A stretch of DNA of 64,000 nt. Source: Cohnella luojiensis. Lineage in GTDB: Bacteria > Bacillota > Bacilli > Paenibacillales > Paenibacillaceae. The notes under the pieces are model-generated. The model searched no databases, was not told where the DNA came from, and worked only from the letters and a program-made list of their open reading frames with translations. Numbering within the stretch: position 1 is the first letter of the stretch; each line of letters opens with the position of its first letter. Position numbers and translations under genes: made by a program. Shown piece after piece: positions 18,909 through 27,230 of this stretch. The DNA is taken from the NCBI RefSeq assembly GCF_004564235.1, contig NZ_SOMN01000011.1, positions 1-64,000 of the forward strand. Reading direction: 5' to 3'.

Positions 18909-19027
18909 TTATAATGAACGAAACCGACAGCCTAATTGTTATTTCGTAGGTTAACTTGGTAAAAATGGTGAGTGTAAAGCCACCAAAGACCAAGTCAGAG
19001 CTATAAACAATAAGGAGTCGGTTTATT

Positions 19028-20154
19028 ATGAGTATTGCCGTAAAATATGTGGGTTTAGACGTGTCTAAATCAAAATTGCAGTCGCTTGCGCGGAAGAAGG
19101 CAGACAGGAAGCGCGTTATTGGGGGAGCATCGAACACTCGAAAGCAGCGGTAACTAAACTTGTGCAACAACTGAGTCGCGAAGATGTAAAGCTCAATGTT
19201 TGTTATGAAGCTGGTCCGACTGGTTATGTCTTGTATCGCTGGCTTCTTGAGTTGGGCGTCTTCTGTAACGTCGTCGCTCCGTCGCTCATTCCTAAAAAGG
19301 CGGGCGACCGGGTGAAAACAGATAAGCGAGACGCGCTTAGGTTAGCACAGTTGTATCGTGCCGGCGAACTGACGGCCGTATATGTCCCAACGCCTGAGGA
19401 CGAGGCGCTGCGGGATTTGGTTCGCGCTCGCGAAGATGCGAAGGAAGATCTGAACCGGCATAAACAGCGGTTAGGCAAGCTACTGCTCCGGCTCCAACTG
19501 TCAGATCCTAAGGGCTCAAAGCCAGGTAGCTCTAGGTATGAGGAATGGCTCGATACATTGCGCTTTAATGATGACTGCCAGCGTCTGGCGTTTCAAGAGT
19601 ACCGCCAGTCCATTTGGGAGACGAAAGAACGCATTAAACGCTACGAGCAAGAAATCGAAAAGCAGGCTGTAACGAGTACGCAAGCACCGGTCATTCAAGC
19701 CCTCCAAGCTTTGCGAGGGGTCGCTTTAGTTACCGCTGCGACACTTTCTACTGAGATTGCGAGCATTTCTCGGTTTGCGTACTCCACTTCGTTCATGAGT
19801 TACTGCGGGCTTGTTCCTAGCGAGTATTCGTCCGGAGACAGTCGGTGGCAAGGGAGAATCACAAAAGCCGGCAACGCGCACCTTCGCAGGGTGTTAGTGG
19901 AAGCAGCATGGAGTTACCGCTACTCGCCAGCCATTCGAAGAAAGATGGCCGAGCGTATCTCGGGTCTTCCCGCTGAAATACAAGCGATTGCATGGATCGC
20001 ACAAAACCGGCTAAACAGAAAATACAAAAGCATGATGTACAAAGGCAAACATAAAGGGTGCATCGTAACTGCCATCGCTAGAGAACTTGCGGGATTTGTA
20101 TGGGCCATTACCAAAGAGTTGGAGAAGTTACAGCTACAGAAGCTCGCTGGATAA
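19028..20154 (+). pseudogene. IS110/IS1111 DEDD transposase, frameshifted
   Basis: The first frame (from ATG 19028) gives MSIAVKYVGLDVSK with the first catalytic Asp. The remaining protein, in the -1 frame, continues IAVACAEEGRQEARYWGSIE and runs to 20154, with Glu in CYEAGPTGY, the Asp pair in KTDKRDALRLA and the C-terminal Tnp_20 region (SSGDSRWQGRITKAGNAHLR). The switch falls in an A-run at 19072-19075, consistent with loss of one A. With one base restored the protein would be 375 aa, normal for the family. A programmed frameshift cannot be excluded. Confidence 0.85.
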
Positions 20155-20619
20155 GCTATGAATTCCAACGTAATGAATACTAAAACGCAATAAAAGGAGG
20201 CGATTCGGGGAGGAATTATTTCTTATCTCGGAGGCAAAATCAGGCAAGGTGAATAGAACAACCCGCGTGTTCCGCTTGAGTAATTTCTCAATGCATGCTC
20301 GAAAATAGTTAGCGGTAAGCTCTTCAGACGTATGTAAAATGTGTGTGAACCCACGAATATCAGATTGCCAACCGGCGAATTGCTTTTGCCTTCGAGCTAA
20401 AAAATGATTCCCCCTTCCGTCCCCTAAAGGGGAGACGCAGGGATCACGCCCCCTGCACCCCGTTACTCGCCGTATGGCGGGCTTCCGCCGAACGTCGGAA
20501 GCTATATGAAAGTATGTGTTGAAGGTAAGTCGCCTGTAAAGAAAGTCGCTTGACAGGCTTAGTTTAGGCTGAAAAATAACAGGACTAGGCGCTTCGATTT
20601 GACAGGTTTCGTTCATATC
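20155..20619 (+). ncRNA. Candidate bridge/seek RNA region of the IS1111-type element
   Basis: A 465-bp non-coding stretch after the transposase, against only ~120 bp before it. It contains several self-complementary blocks (CCCCTAAAGGGG near 20422-20433, GCCGTATGGCGGGCTTCCGC near 20469-20488, CTTCCG/CGGAAG). IS1111-group elements are known to encode their guide RNA downstream of the transposase, so this is the expected place. Guide loops matching the array stem were not resolved by eye. Confidence 0.35.
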
Positions 20620-20650
20620 AGCGGAACGGGGTTCCGCTATTGGGGCTGCT
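20620..20650. repeat. Right part of the array A unit interrupted by the IS
   Basis: AG plus CGGAACGGGGTTCCGCTA continues the stem, and TTGGGGCTG pairs with CAGCCCCAA left of the IS (18894-18902). Before the insertion this gene-proximal unit formed a longer hairpin than the other units. Confidence 0.8.
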
Positions 20651-20671
20651 TGGAGTTGTAAGTTGCTTCCA

Positions 20672-21325
20672 CTATCGTTTCAGTCGATAGCTACGAACGC
20701 GGTTATCTCCACTAGCATGCTCTAAAAACCCTTTCGACACCAACTGGTGTAGCTGAACTCGTGCGAACCTGTCGCTTTTTTCAATAAGAATGCACACCAT
20801 CTCAGGAGTAATCGGAACTCTCGAACGGGTGGCTAATCGCACGATTTCCCGCTGATAGACAGACAACTTACTCACGTCCGCGCCATCCTCCCCATACCAT
20901 TCCTCGAGCATGCGCCGAACATGCTTCTGGCAACCGAGCGGATTTTCCTTCAGCTTGTCAGTCGAGAACCTAAGAATGTTCCATTGGGAGAGAACGATTT
21001 CGTTCTGCCGATCTAAGCCGTTGGAGAAAGAATCCCGATCCGCGTCGCGTGCATGGGGACCGAAGCCGTCCGACTCCAGGCAGGTGAATCTCGGCAAGCG
21101 CAAATACGCGAAATCCAAATAATAATACCTGCCGTCCGCATCCACGAACTCGTATTCCGGGAATAAATCGTCCAAATTTCCGACGAGCGGCCACCATACG
21201 CGTTCGAGGAAGCTTTTTTCGCCGAATCCGTGACGAGTTCTTAGCCTTCGCAGCCGCTCCCCTGTGCCTAATGCAAAGTGCTTATCCATCCAACTCCGAT
21301 ACTCCCTCTCGAAATCCTTCTTCAT
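20672..21325 (-). CDS. Vsr/DUF559-like PD-(D/E)XK nuclease with winged helix (array A)
   Basis: 217 aa. A conserved N-terminal block (FLERVWWPLVGNLDDLF) is followed by a nuclease-like core: Asp71 in YYLDFAYLR, Glu84 and Asp86 in CLESDGFGPH with His91, then RQNEIVLSQWNILRF, the order seen in DUF559/Vsr-type folds. Residues ~153-215 look like a winged helix. It is homologous along its length to the protein at 46714-47391, which also adjoins a repeat array. The start is ATG after GGGAGTTGGGTGA. An attenuator-like hairpin lies in its leader. Function is not known; nuclease activity is inferred. Confidence 0.8.
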   Translation of the reverse strand: MKKDFEREYRSWMDKHFALGTGERLRRLRTRHGFGEKSFLERVWWPLVGNLDDLFPEYEFVDADGRYYYLDFAYLRLPRFTCLESDGFGPHARDADRDSFSNGLDRQNEIVLSQWNILRFSTDKLKENPLGCQKHVRRMLEEWYGEDGADVSKLSVYQREIVRLATRSRVPITPEMVCILIEKSDRFARVQLHQLVSKGFLEHASGDNRVRSYRLKR

Positions 21326-21341
21326 CCGTCACCCAACTCCC

Positions 21342-21402
21342 ATAAAATAAAAATAACCGCCCCAATCCCGAATGGGATCGATGGCGGTGTGCTTCACTCG
21401 CT
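21342..21402 (-). terminator. Terminator-like hairpin in the leader of the array A nuclease gene
   Basis: In gene direction: a conserved box TAGCGAGTGAAGCACACCGC (rc 21384-21403), a stem ACCGCC/GGCGGT with inner ATCCC/GGGAT (21356-21388), then TTATTTTTATTTT, all before the ribosome site. The other nuclease gene has the same order at 47415-47472. Since the upstream neighbour is divergent, the hairpin most likely attenuates the nuclease transcript. Confidence 0.7.
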
Positions 21403-21450
21403 ATGTCTCGCTATGTCTAGCTAAATCGCTATGCCTCGCTAAACTCGCTA
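21398..21450 (-). repeat. Five TAGCGA repeats upstream of the nuclease leader
   Basis: TAGCGA occurs at rc of 21398-21403, 21408-21413, 21426-21431, 21436-21441 and 21445-21450, spaced 10, 18, 10 and 9 bp. The motif resembles the TAGCGG that opens the stems of arrays A and D. Confidence 0.6.
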
Positions 21451-21499
21451 TGTGAATATCTTAGTTCAACCGTCAACGAATGTCACTATTTCCTCCAAC

Positions 21500-21665
21500 T
21501 TATCCTCCCATTATCCCCTCTAATCCACAATCCAGTGTGGAAAACAGCCCTTGTTTCCCCGAAACAACTCTTATCCACATGTGGAGAACTATCCGGCATT
21601 CCCTATTCTACAACCTCGAGTGTGCACAACCCAATCGCAGTCGCAATTTTTGCGAGTTATCCCCA
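21500..21665. promoter_or_regulatory. DnaA-box cluster
   Basis: One exact TTATCCACA (21571-21579) and four sites with one mismatch: TAATCCACA (21521-21529), TTTTCCACA (rc 21536-21544), TTCTCCACA (rc 21580-21588) and TTATCCCCA (21657-21665). Weaker TTATCC sites lie at 21500 and 21511. They lie upstream of a TATAAT at 21691-21696 and the gene at 21741. Bacillus has comparable DnaA-box clusters away from the origin. Confidence 0.65.
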
Positions 21666-21740
21666 CTTTTCCTCATGAGCTGCTGGAGGTTATAATGAAC
21701 GGATACTAAGATTTATTATAGGAAGTCGGGAGGAATCGCT

Positions 21741-22058
21741 GTGGGTTTTCAAACGGAGTTTAATTCGGTGTGCAAGTTCAAATCCGAGCAAGAATTGTAT
21801 GAACTATTGGAATATGGCCGGGGTAAAATGGTCAAAAAACAATTTCGCGTTTTCCCCACGGGACAGAAGGTCATTGCTTATGCGCCCGATAACCAAGCCG
21901 TCGCTATCGTGCGAATCGTCGCGTCCATCGCGGAAATCAATTTTCAAGGCGAGGAAGTCACGCAGGTGGAGATGGAGCTCATTCGCCGGCTAACAGATGA
22001 GGAATCCCGTATCCAAACGGCGCTCGCACATGAAATGTTCTTCGGAGAGCAATCCTAG
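21741..22058 (+). CDS. Small conserved protein (DUF2584-like), altered C-terminus
   Basis: 105 aa from GTG 21741, after GGGAGGA. It begins MGFQTEFNSVCKFKSEQE and is a soluble alpha/beta protein that resembles small DUF2584-type proteins of Bacillales (uncertain). Its last ~16 codons (LAHEMFFGEQS) are duplicated at 30219-30266, where the copy continues for 14 more residues and overlaps uvsE. The present stop is therefore probably a product of the islet insertion, and the native protein was longer. A DnaA-box cluster precedes its promoter. Confidence 0.65.
   Translation: MGFQTEFNSVCKFKSEQELYELLEYGRGKMVKKQFRVFPTGQKVIAYAPDNQAVAIVRIVASIAEINFQGEEVTQVEMELIRRLTDEESRIQTALAHEMFFGEQS
22009..22057. repeat. 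Left direct repeat of the sugar islet (about 49 bp)
   Basis: Matches 30218-30266 with two mismatches, both in the first 12 bp; the final 37 bp (starting CGCTCGCACATG) are identical. It lies in the 3' end of the DUF2584-like gene. Confidence 0.9.
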
Positions 22059-22115
22059 TCGAAGTCACAAGTAACATGAACAAAACCGCCCTCTGAGAGG
22101 ACGGCTCAACTTTCG

Positions 22116-23498
22116 TCAAGCTCCGGCGACGCGAACGGAATGACTTTGCCCTTCTCCGACGTCGACGAGCAGGTAGGATACCATTTTTCCGCCCGCATCA
22201 ATCTCGATCTGCGTTGCGGTCGGTGTGCCGTTAAGCACTAAATGCGAATGGGTTCCCGGGAACGCGGCCGTCCACTTTATCGATTTGCCGCGTCGTACCG
22301 TCAACCGTGTTTCGGTCGTCCCGTCGTGTTCGACGTCGATCACCCGGTTCAAGACCGGAACGAACCTGAGTCGCGCGAACGGAAGCCGATTGGTAAGCCG
22401 ACTCACCGTCGCAACGCCGTCGTCGCCGTCTGCGGACAAGCCCATCAAACCGGTTGCGATCGCGCCGACGACGCAGAAGGAAACCTCGGGGTATTCCCTT
22501 CGATCCAACTTGGGATCGACGAGCTCAAGCAACTCCCTGTACGCGTCCTCGTTGTTCCCATATCGGTAGAAGATATCGGGCATGTACGTTTTCGCTTCGA
22601 CGTTGGCCGCTCCGTTGCGGGCCACATCCGAAAGCGCGGAGCGGAGCTTGGTCTTCTCCCGCACAATGCCGAAATAAAGCGGGAGATAGTTCCCTTCCTG
22701 GTAGTACCTCTCGTAGTACGTCCGGTCCTGCAACAAAGCGCCGTAGAACCGGTCGCTTTCCCCGTTCCACCAATCCTTCTCGTACAGCAACCTGAACGAT
22801 TCCGCCCGTGCCGAATAGCTCGCGAAGCCGCGCGAATCCCCGTTCAGCGCCAACAATTCCGCATATGCCCGAAAGCCGGCGAACTGAGCGGCCAACAAAT
22901 CTCCCCCGACAAGCGGCTGCAAGCCGTCTTCGTTATAGGAAGCGATACCTCTTCTGCCGTATTCGGGCAAATGCTCGACGATACCGTCGCCGTCCTTGTC
23001 CCAAGTAAGGACGTAATCTTCGCAACTATGCCGGTAAAACTGCGTGAGCACCGGATGCCGCAAGTAGTCGGCGTCTCCCGTCCACAGCCACTGTTTGTAA
23101 CAGGCATCGATCAGATCGAAGTTCGCGGGAAGGTTGTACCAGAAGTCGTTGTCGTCGGTATAGTCGACCGACGCCGGGAGGTTGTCTCCGGTCATCTCCC
23201 AATAGGTGCACCAGTCGCGCGATGCCGAGATATTTTCCGCAAAACGGATGAACATGTTCTTCGTATGAGAAGACAGCCCCAACACGGATGCTCCCGCACT
23301 GTGATGCGCGACATCCCGGATGCAAAAGGCTCCCCGTCCGGGAAGGGCAGCCTCGTACCATAAACCGACCGGATCTCCGCCGCTATGGGAGTAGGCAAGC
23401 GCCTGCGCAACAGCCCACTGGAAGCCGGCGTCAAGAACGGCCTCAGAGGACGAGAAGGTTACTTGTTGATTCATCTTAAGTTTTTCATTGGCAGTCAT
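22116..23498 (-). CDS. Six-hairpin (alpha/alpha)6-barrel glycosidase-like protein
   Basis: 460 aa, no signal peptide, so cytosolic. Segments such as RDVAHHSAGASVLGL, WTGDADYLRH, DKDGDGIVEHLPEYG and YNEDGLQPLVGGDLLAAQFAGF are typical of six-hairpin glycosidases (GH63/GH78/GH125-like clans); the exact family cannot be set by eye. Acidic residues in DGDGIVEH and YPEV could be catalytic. AGGAGGA precedes the ATG. It is the last gene of the islet operon and probably cleaves the oligosaccharide imported by the neighbouring transporter. Confidence 0.75.
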   Translation of the reverse strand: MTANEKLKMNQQVTFSSSEAVLDAGFQWAVAQALAYSHSGGDPVGLWYEAALPGRGAFCIRDVAHHSAGASVLGLSSHTKNMFIRFAENISASRDWCTYWEMTGDNLPASVDYTDDNDFWYNLPANFDLIDACYKQWLWTGDADYLRHPVLTQFYRHSCEDYVLTWDKDGDGIVEHLPEYGRRGIASYNEDGLQPLVGGDLLAAQFAGFRAYAELLALNGDSRGFASYSARAESFRLLYEKDWWNGESDRFYGALLQDRTYYERYYQEGNYLPLYFGIVREKTKLRSALSDVARNGAANVEAKTYMPDIFYRYGNNEDAYRELLELVDPKLDRREYPEVSFCVVGAIATGLMGLSADGDDGVATVSRLTNRLPFARLRFVPVLNRVIDVEHDGTTETRLTVRRGKSIKWTAAFPGTHSHLVLNGTPTATQIEIDAGGKMVSYLLVDVGEGQSHSVRVAGA

Positions 23499-23517
23499 GC
23501 GATATTTTCCTCCTGTG

Positions 23518-24414
23518 TCAGCCTTTAACCGAGCCGAGCGTGATGCCGCCGATGAAATACTTCTGCAGGAAAGGGTAGACCAGCAGAATCGGAACGGTAA
23601 CGATAATCGTCGTTGCGGCTCGCAGCGTCAAAGGCGATAAATCCCTGAATTTGTTGTAAAGCATCTGCTGATCTTGGATTTGCTGCAAGCCCTCCATCTC
23701 CAGTAACAGCCGTCGCAGATAAACTTGCAGCGTGTCGTAATCTCCGCTCGGGTTGTAGAGCACGACGTCGAACCACGAATTCCAGTGAGATACCGCCAAA
23801 TAAACGGATACCGCCGCGAAGACGGGCATGCAAATCGGGATAACGATTCGCCAATAGACGCGAAATTCGCCCGCGCCGTCTATTCTGGCCGACTCGAACA
23901 GCGCTTCCGGCTGATTCTGGATGTAGGAGGCGATCAGCAGCATAAAGTAGACGTTGAATAAGGAAGGCAGCCAATAAACTTGAAATGAATTGGTCAAGCC
24001 CAGCTTCAACATAAGCAGATAAGCCGGGAAAAAGCCGCCGTTGAAGTACATGGTTACGAAAAAGAGAATGCGCAGCAGCCGCTTGCCGGAAAAGTGGCGG
24101 ATGTTCACCAGATACGCCAGCAGCCCCGTAGCGAACAGACATAGCGACGTTCCGACGACGACGCGCAGCACGGACCACATTAATCCTTCCAGCATTTTGT
24201 GATTCTGAAACAGCAGCTCGTACGCGGACAACGACAACTTGCGCGGGAACAGGTATATGCCGCCGCGCGCGGCATCGATTCCGTCGTTGAACGACAAAGC
24301 CAGCAAGTTCAGGAACGGATAGATCATGATACAGCCGAAAGCGAGCATCAAGGCGATGTTGCCCGCATCGAAAAGTTTACTGCCGACCGATGTTCTCAAG
24401 AATTCGCTCTTCAT
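23518..24414 (-). CDS. LplC/YtcP-type sugar ABC permease
   Basis: 298 aa with about six membrane helices. The EAA loop appears as ALFESARIDGAGEFRVYWRI; then HWNSWFDVVLY and the C-terminus VYPFLQKYFIGGITLGSVKG, all typical of the MalG-like permease that pairs with LplB in Bacillales oligosaccharide importers. It is 9 bp from the upstream permease gene. No ATPase gene is in the islet, so it must share a housekeeping MsmX-type ATPase (known for this family). Confidence 0.93.
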   Translation of the reverse strand: MKSEFLRTSVGSKLFDAGNIALMLAFGCIMIYPFLNLLALSFNDGIDAARGGIYLFPRKLSLSAYELLFQNHKMLEGLMWSVLRVVVGTSLCLFATGLLAYLVNIRHFSGKRLLRILFFVTMYFNGGFFPAYLLMLKLGLTNSFQVYWLPSLFNVYFMLLIASYIQNQPEALFESARIDGAGEFRVYWRIVIPICMPVFAAVSVYLAVSHWNSWFDVVLYNPSGDYDTLQVYLRRLLLEMEGLQQIQDQQMLYNKFRDLSPLTLRAATTIIVTVPILLVYPFLQKYFIGGITLGSVKG

Positions 24415-24423
24415 GCGTTCACC

Positions 24424-25332
24424 TCAGACGATGGATGTATCGAACAACTTCTTGGCGATGCGGTTCATGCTTAAGACAAGGACGACGCTGACTACGGCTT
24501 TCAGCAGGTTGACTGCCGATGCAAACGAGTAGTAGCCGAGCTGCACGCCGTATTTGTAGACGTAGGTGTCGACGACTTCGGAATAATCGGAAGTCGTCGG
24601 CGAGCCGAGCAACAGCTGCTGCTCGAAGCCGGCGTTCAGAATGCCGCCGATCCCGAGAATCCATAGCAAAATAATCGTCGTGCGGATACCGGGCAGATAG
24701 ATGTGCCAGACCGTGCCGAACCGGCTGATGCCGTCGACCTTGCCCGCGTCCAGCAGTTCACGGTCGATGCTGGCGAGGGCGGATAAGTAAATGATTGAAT
24801 TGAAGCCGATATCTTTCCATATATTCGAAGCCGTGATGATCGTCCAGAAATATTTTCCTTCGCCAAGGAAGGAAATCGGGTCCTTGATCATGCCGAAATC
24901 GAGCAGCAGCCTGTTAAGCAGCCCGTCGCTGCCGAGCAGCGTGAACAAAATGCTTGCCACGACAACCCACGAAATAAAATAAGGAATGTAAGAGAGCGTT
25001 TGGGTCACTCGTTTGAACGTCTTGTTCCTCAACTCGTTCAGGAGCAGGGCAAGTATAAGCGGAGCGGGAAGGCCGAATAAAATATTCAGTCCGCTCATCG
25101 CCAGCGTATTGCGCATGACCTGCAAAAAGTCGGGCGACGAGAAAAAACGCTCGAAATGCGCGAAGCCTACCCAGTCGCCGGAGAAAAACGAATTTCCGGG
25201 TACGTAATTTTGAAACGAGATAATCATGCCGTACATCGGGTAATACGAGAACACGAGCACCCATGCGATCATGGGGACGGCCATGATCCAAATCTGCCGC
25301 TCCCGGACGATGCGGCGCATCAAATTTTGCAT
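24424..25332 (-). CDS. LplB/YteP-type sugar ABC permease
   Basis: 302 aa MalF-like permease with about six helices. It starts with the characteristic WIMAVPMIAWVLVFSYYPMYG; the EAA loop is IDRELLDAGKVDGISRFGTV. GGAGG precedes the ATG. It partners the permease at 23518. The hairpin at 25358-25403 separates it from the binding-protein gene, which should make permease mRNA less abundant than binding-protein mRNA. Confidence 0.93.
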   Translation of the reverse strand: MQNLMRRIVRERQIWIMAVPMIAWVLVFSYYPMYGMIISFQNYVPGNSFFSGDWVGFAHFERFFSSPDFLQVMRNTLAMSGLNILFGLPAPLILALLLNELRNKTFKRVTQTLSYIPYFISWVVVASILFTLLGSDGLLNRLLLDFGMIKDPISFLGEGKYFWTIITASNIWKDIGFNSIIYLSALASIDRELLDAGKVDGISRFGTVWHIYLPGIRTTIILLWILGIGGILNAGFEQQLLLGSPTTSDYSEVVDTYVYKYGVQLGYYSFASAVNLLKAVVSVVLVLSMNRIAKKLFDTSIV

Positions 25333-25357
25333 GTCAAGCTGCCTCCTGTGAGCCGAA

Positions 25358-25403
25358 ACAAAAACAAAGAGGAGGATATGACAGGCACACCTTCCTCTTT
25401 GTT
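25358..25403 (-). terminator. Internal attenuating terminator in the islet operon
   Basis: On the minus strand AACAAAGAGGAAGG pairs with CCTCCTCTTTGTT, then TTTTGTTT. It lies between the binding-protein and permease genes. Confidence 0.7.
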
Positions 25404-25411
25404 CGGACGGC

Positions 25412-27094
25412 TTATTCGTTCAAGAGCGCAAGTTGTTTCTTGTACTCTTCGGTCCTGTATTTTTCGAGATCGTGCAAGCCAAGCTTATTCGCCTTTTCTC
25501 TTAACTCATTGAAATTGGAAACGAAGTCTTCTTCGGTTTTGCTTATGACGGCTTTGGCGAAGCCGTCCGTTACCATATCCTCAACTTGCTCGTTGACCAG
25601 CGTGAAAGGATTGTCTGCAGCAAATACGATGCGTCGGGCGGTATTGTCGTAAATCGTATCCTTCAAATTGTCGTTCATTGTTTTTTTCCACTTGTCTTCA
25701 CCGTTGAAATTTTGATCGTACCAAGCCGTGCTCTTCCCATCGTCCTCGAGCAAGCCTTGCCCGTGAACGATCCAGTACGCGTTGCCGCCCAACTGTTCGA
25801 AATGGTCGTAATCGAACGTGCCGTTCAGCAGCGCCTGCTTCTGAGTTTCGTTGAAGCTCCAAACGCCGCCGCTTTCGTAGTTCCACCCGGAATCCTCAAG
25901 GTTCGGAACACCCCAGCCCATGAGTCGAGTACCCATAGGAGACATCATGAAATCGAAGAACTTGATGATCGCTTCCGGATTTTTAACTTTGTCGGTCAGT
26001 ACGGTGTAGTTCCAGCCGGTCGTATCCTTGGGCGACAGATACGCTTTCTCCGCGCCAGGCGCTTTGAGCGCGATCTGGACGTAACGCATATTATCCTTGT
26101 AGTCCGGCAAAGTCGTCCGCCACATTTCGTGACCGGCGTCCCACGATTGCCACCACAATCCGATATGGCCGACGATTCTTTCGTTCGTGAACTTGATTTT
26201 CCAATCGTCGAATTTGTTGATGAACAAGTCGGGATCCAGAAGACCTTCGCGATAGAAGCGGTTGTAATACCGGGCAGCTTCCATTCCCTCATCCGTATTG
26301 ACCCAGTGCGTTAGATTGTGGTTCGCATCCTCCTTGTAGCCGTCCTTCAAACCCCAGATGCCCATCACGTTGTTGATTTTGATCTGGTCGTTCCAAGATA
26401 GGGCATACACCTTCTCGCCTTGAGCGTTCGTCGGGTGAGCGGCGACCATCTGCTTGAGGACGTTGTAATAATCCTCCGGCGTCTCGATTGGCGGCGAACC
26501 CATCTCCTGGTACCAGTCGAGACGAATGTGGGCGCTGAAATCCGTAATCGGCAAGAGGCCCCAGCCGCGCGGAATTCCGAGCAGCTTGCCGTCCTTATCC
26601 AAATACGATTTGTATTTGTCGCCAAGCGCCTTCTTGATGTTCGGACCGTATTGATCCACCAGCGGCGCAAGATCGAAGATTTTTCCTTGCGCGTTCCATT
26701 TCGATACGTTGTCGCCGTCCATCGCGACGATGACTTCCGGATAATCGCCGGAGGCGAGCATCAGATTCAGCCGCTCCTTCGGATCGACGTCATACACCGT
26801 TTTCTTCAGATCGACGTTGAAATTGTCTAAAATGTACCGGTGAATTTTCTCCGTGTTTCTGGCGACCTTGTCGGGATTATCCCGGTCTCCCTGGTAAAAG
26901 TCGATCACGGTCGTCTCCGCGGGCGGTGTCCAGCCGAACAAATTCGCCGCTGCTTCGGGCGCAGCCGAACCCGACTCTGAAGCCGACGCCGAACCCGACG
27001 CCGATGGCTCCGATTCATTCTTGCCGGACGAGCATCCCGCCGTAACCCCAACCGCAATCGCCGCCGCAAGGACGGCATTCCACATCTTTTTCAA
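25412..27094 (-). CDS. Sugar-binding lipoprotein of an LplABC-type importer
   Basis: 560 aa extracellular solute-binding protein (LipO-type). The signal peptide with lipobox VTAGCSSG predicts lipid attachment at Cys21 to the outer membrane face. A Ser/Glu/Ala-rich spacer follows. The length and WDAGHEMWRTTLPDYKD-type Trp-rich mature part fit oligosaccharide binding. First gene of the transport operon; the cre-like site at 27231-27244 upstream suggests catabolite repression. The ligand is unknown. Confidence 0.93.
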   Translation of the reverse strand: MKKMWNAVLAAAIAVGVTAGCSSGKNESEPSASGSASASESGSAAPEAAANLFGWTPPAETTVIDFYQGDRDNPDKVARNTEKIHRYILDNFNVDLKKTVYDVDPKERLNLMLASGDYPEVIVAMDGDNVSKWNAQGKIFDLAPLVDQYGPNIKKALGDKYKSYLDKDGKLLGIPRGWGLLPITDFSAHIRLDWYQEMGSPPIETPEDYYNVLKQMVAAHPTNAQGEKVYALSWNDQIKINNVMGIWGLKDGYKEDANHNLTHWVNTDEGMEAARYYNRFYREGLLDPDLFINKFDDWKIKFTNERIVGHIGLWWQSWDAGHEMWRTTLPDYKDNMRYVQIALKAPGAEKAYLSPKDTTGWNYTVLTDKVKNPEAIIKFFDFMMSPMGTRLMGWGVPNLEDSGWNYESGGVWSFNETQKQALLNGTFDYDHFEQLGGNAYWIVHGQGLLEDDGKSTAWYDQNFNGEDKWKKTMNDNLKDTIYDNTARRIVFAADNPFTLVNEQVEDMVTDGFAKAVISKTEEDFVSNFNELREKANKLGLHDLEKYRTEEYKKQLALLNE

Positions 27095-27230
27095 TCCGGT
27101 TCTCCCCTTTAGATGTTGTGCCTCGGCGGAAACGACTACCTGGCTCCCGCTTCGTAATTGTCATTGTAGATCGCCGGGAGCGTTTGCAACATGTCATTAG
27201 CTTCGAGAAGTTGCGGTTTTCGGTACTTTA

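Larger units (their letters stand above)
18907..20619 (+). mobile_element. IS1111-group (IS110 family) insertion sequence
   Basis: About 1713 bp. Subterminal 12-bp inverted repeats ATGAACGAAACC (18914-18925) and its complement (20605-20616) lie 7 bp and 3 bp from the ends if the AG dinucleotide is counted on the left. Such subterminal repeats with unequal outer ends are typical of the IS1111 group. Joining the flanks (…CCCCAATAG + CGGAACGG…) restores an intact array unit, so the insertion point is in the stem of a repeat hairpin. No longer target duplication is seen. Confidence 0.85.

Noticed and set aside
18613-19170. Repeat-rich open frames across arrays A and B as proteins
   Set aside because: They arise because 51 bp is a multiple of 3; no ribosome sites, and frames are open on both strands at once.
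22242-23363. Long plus-strand frame opposite the glycosidase-like gene
   Set aside because: Complementary-frame shadow; Arg-rich, no ribosome site, and the minus-strand frame matches a known fold and operon.
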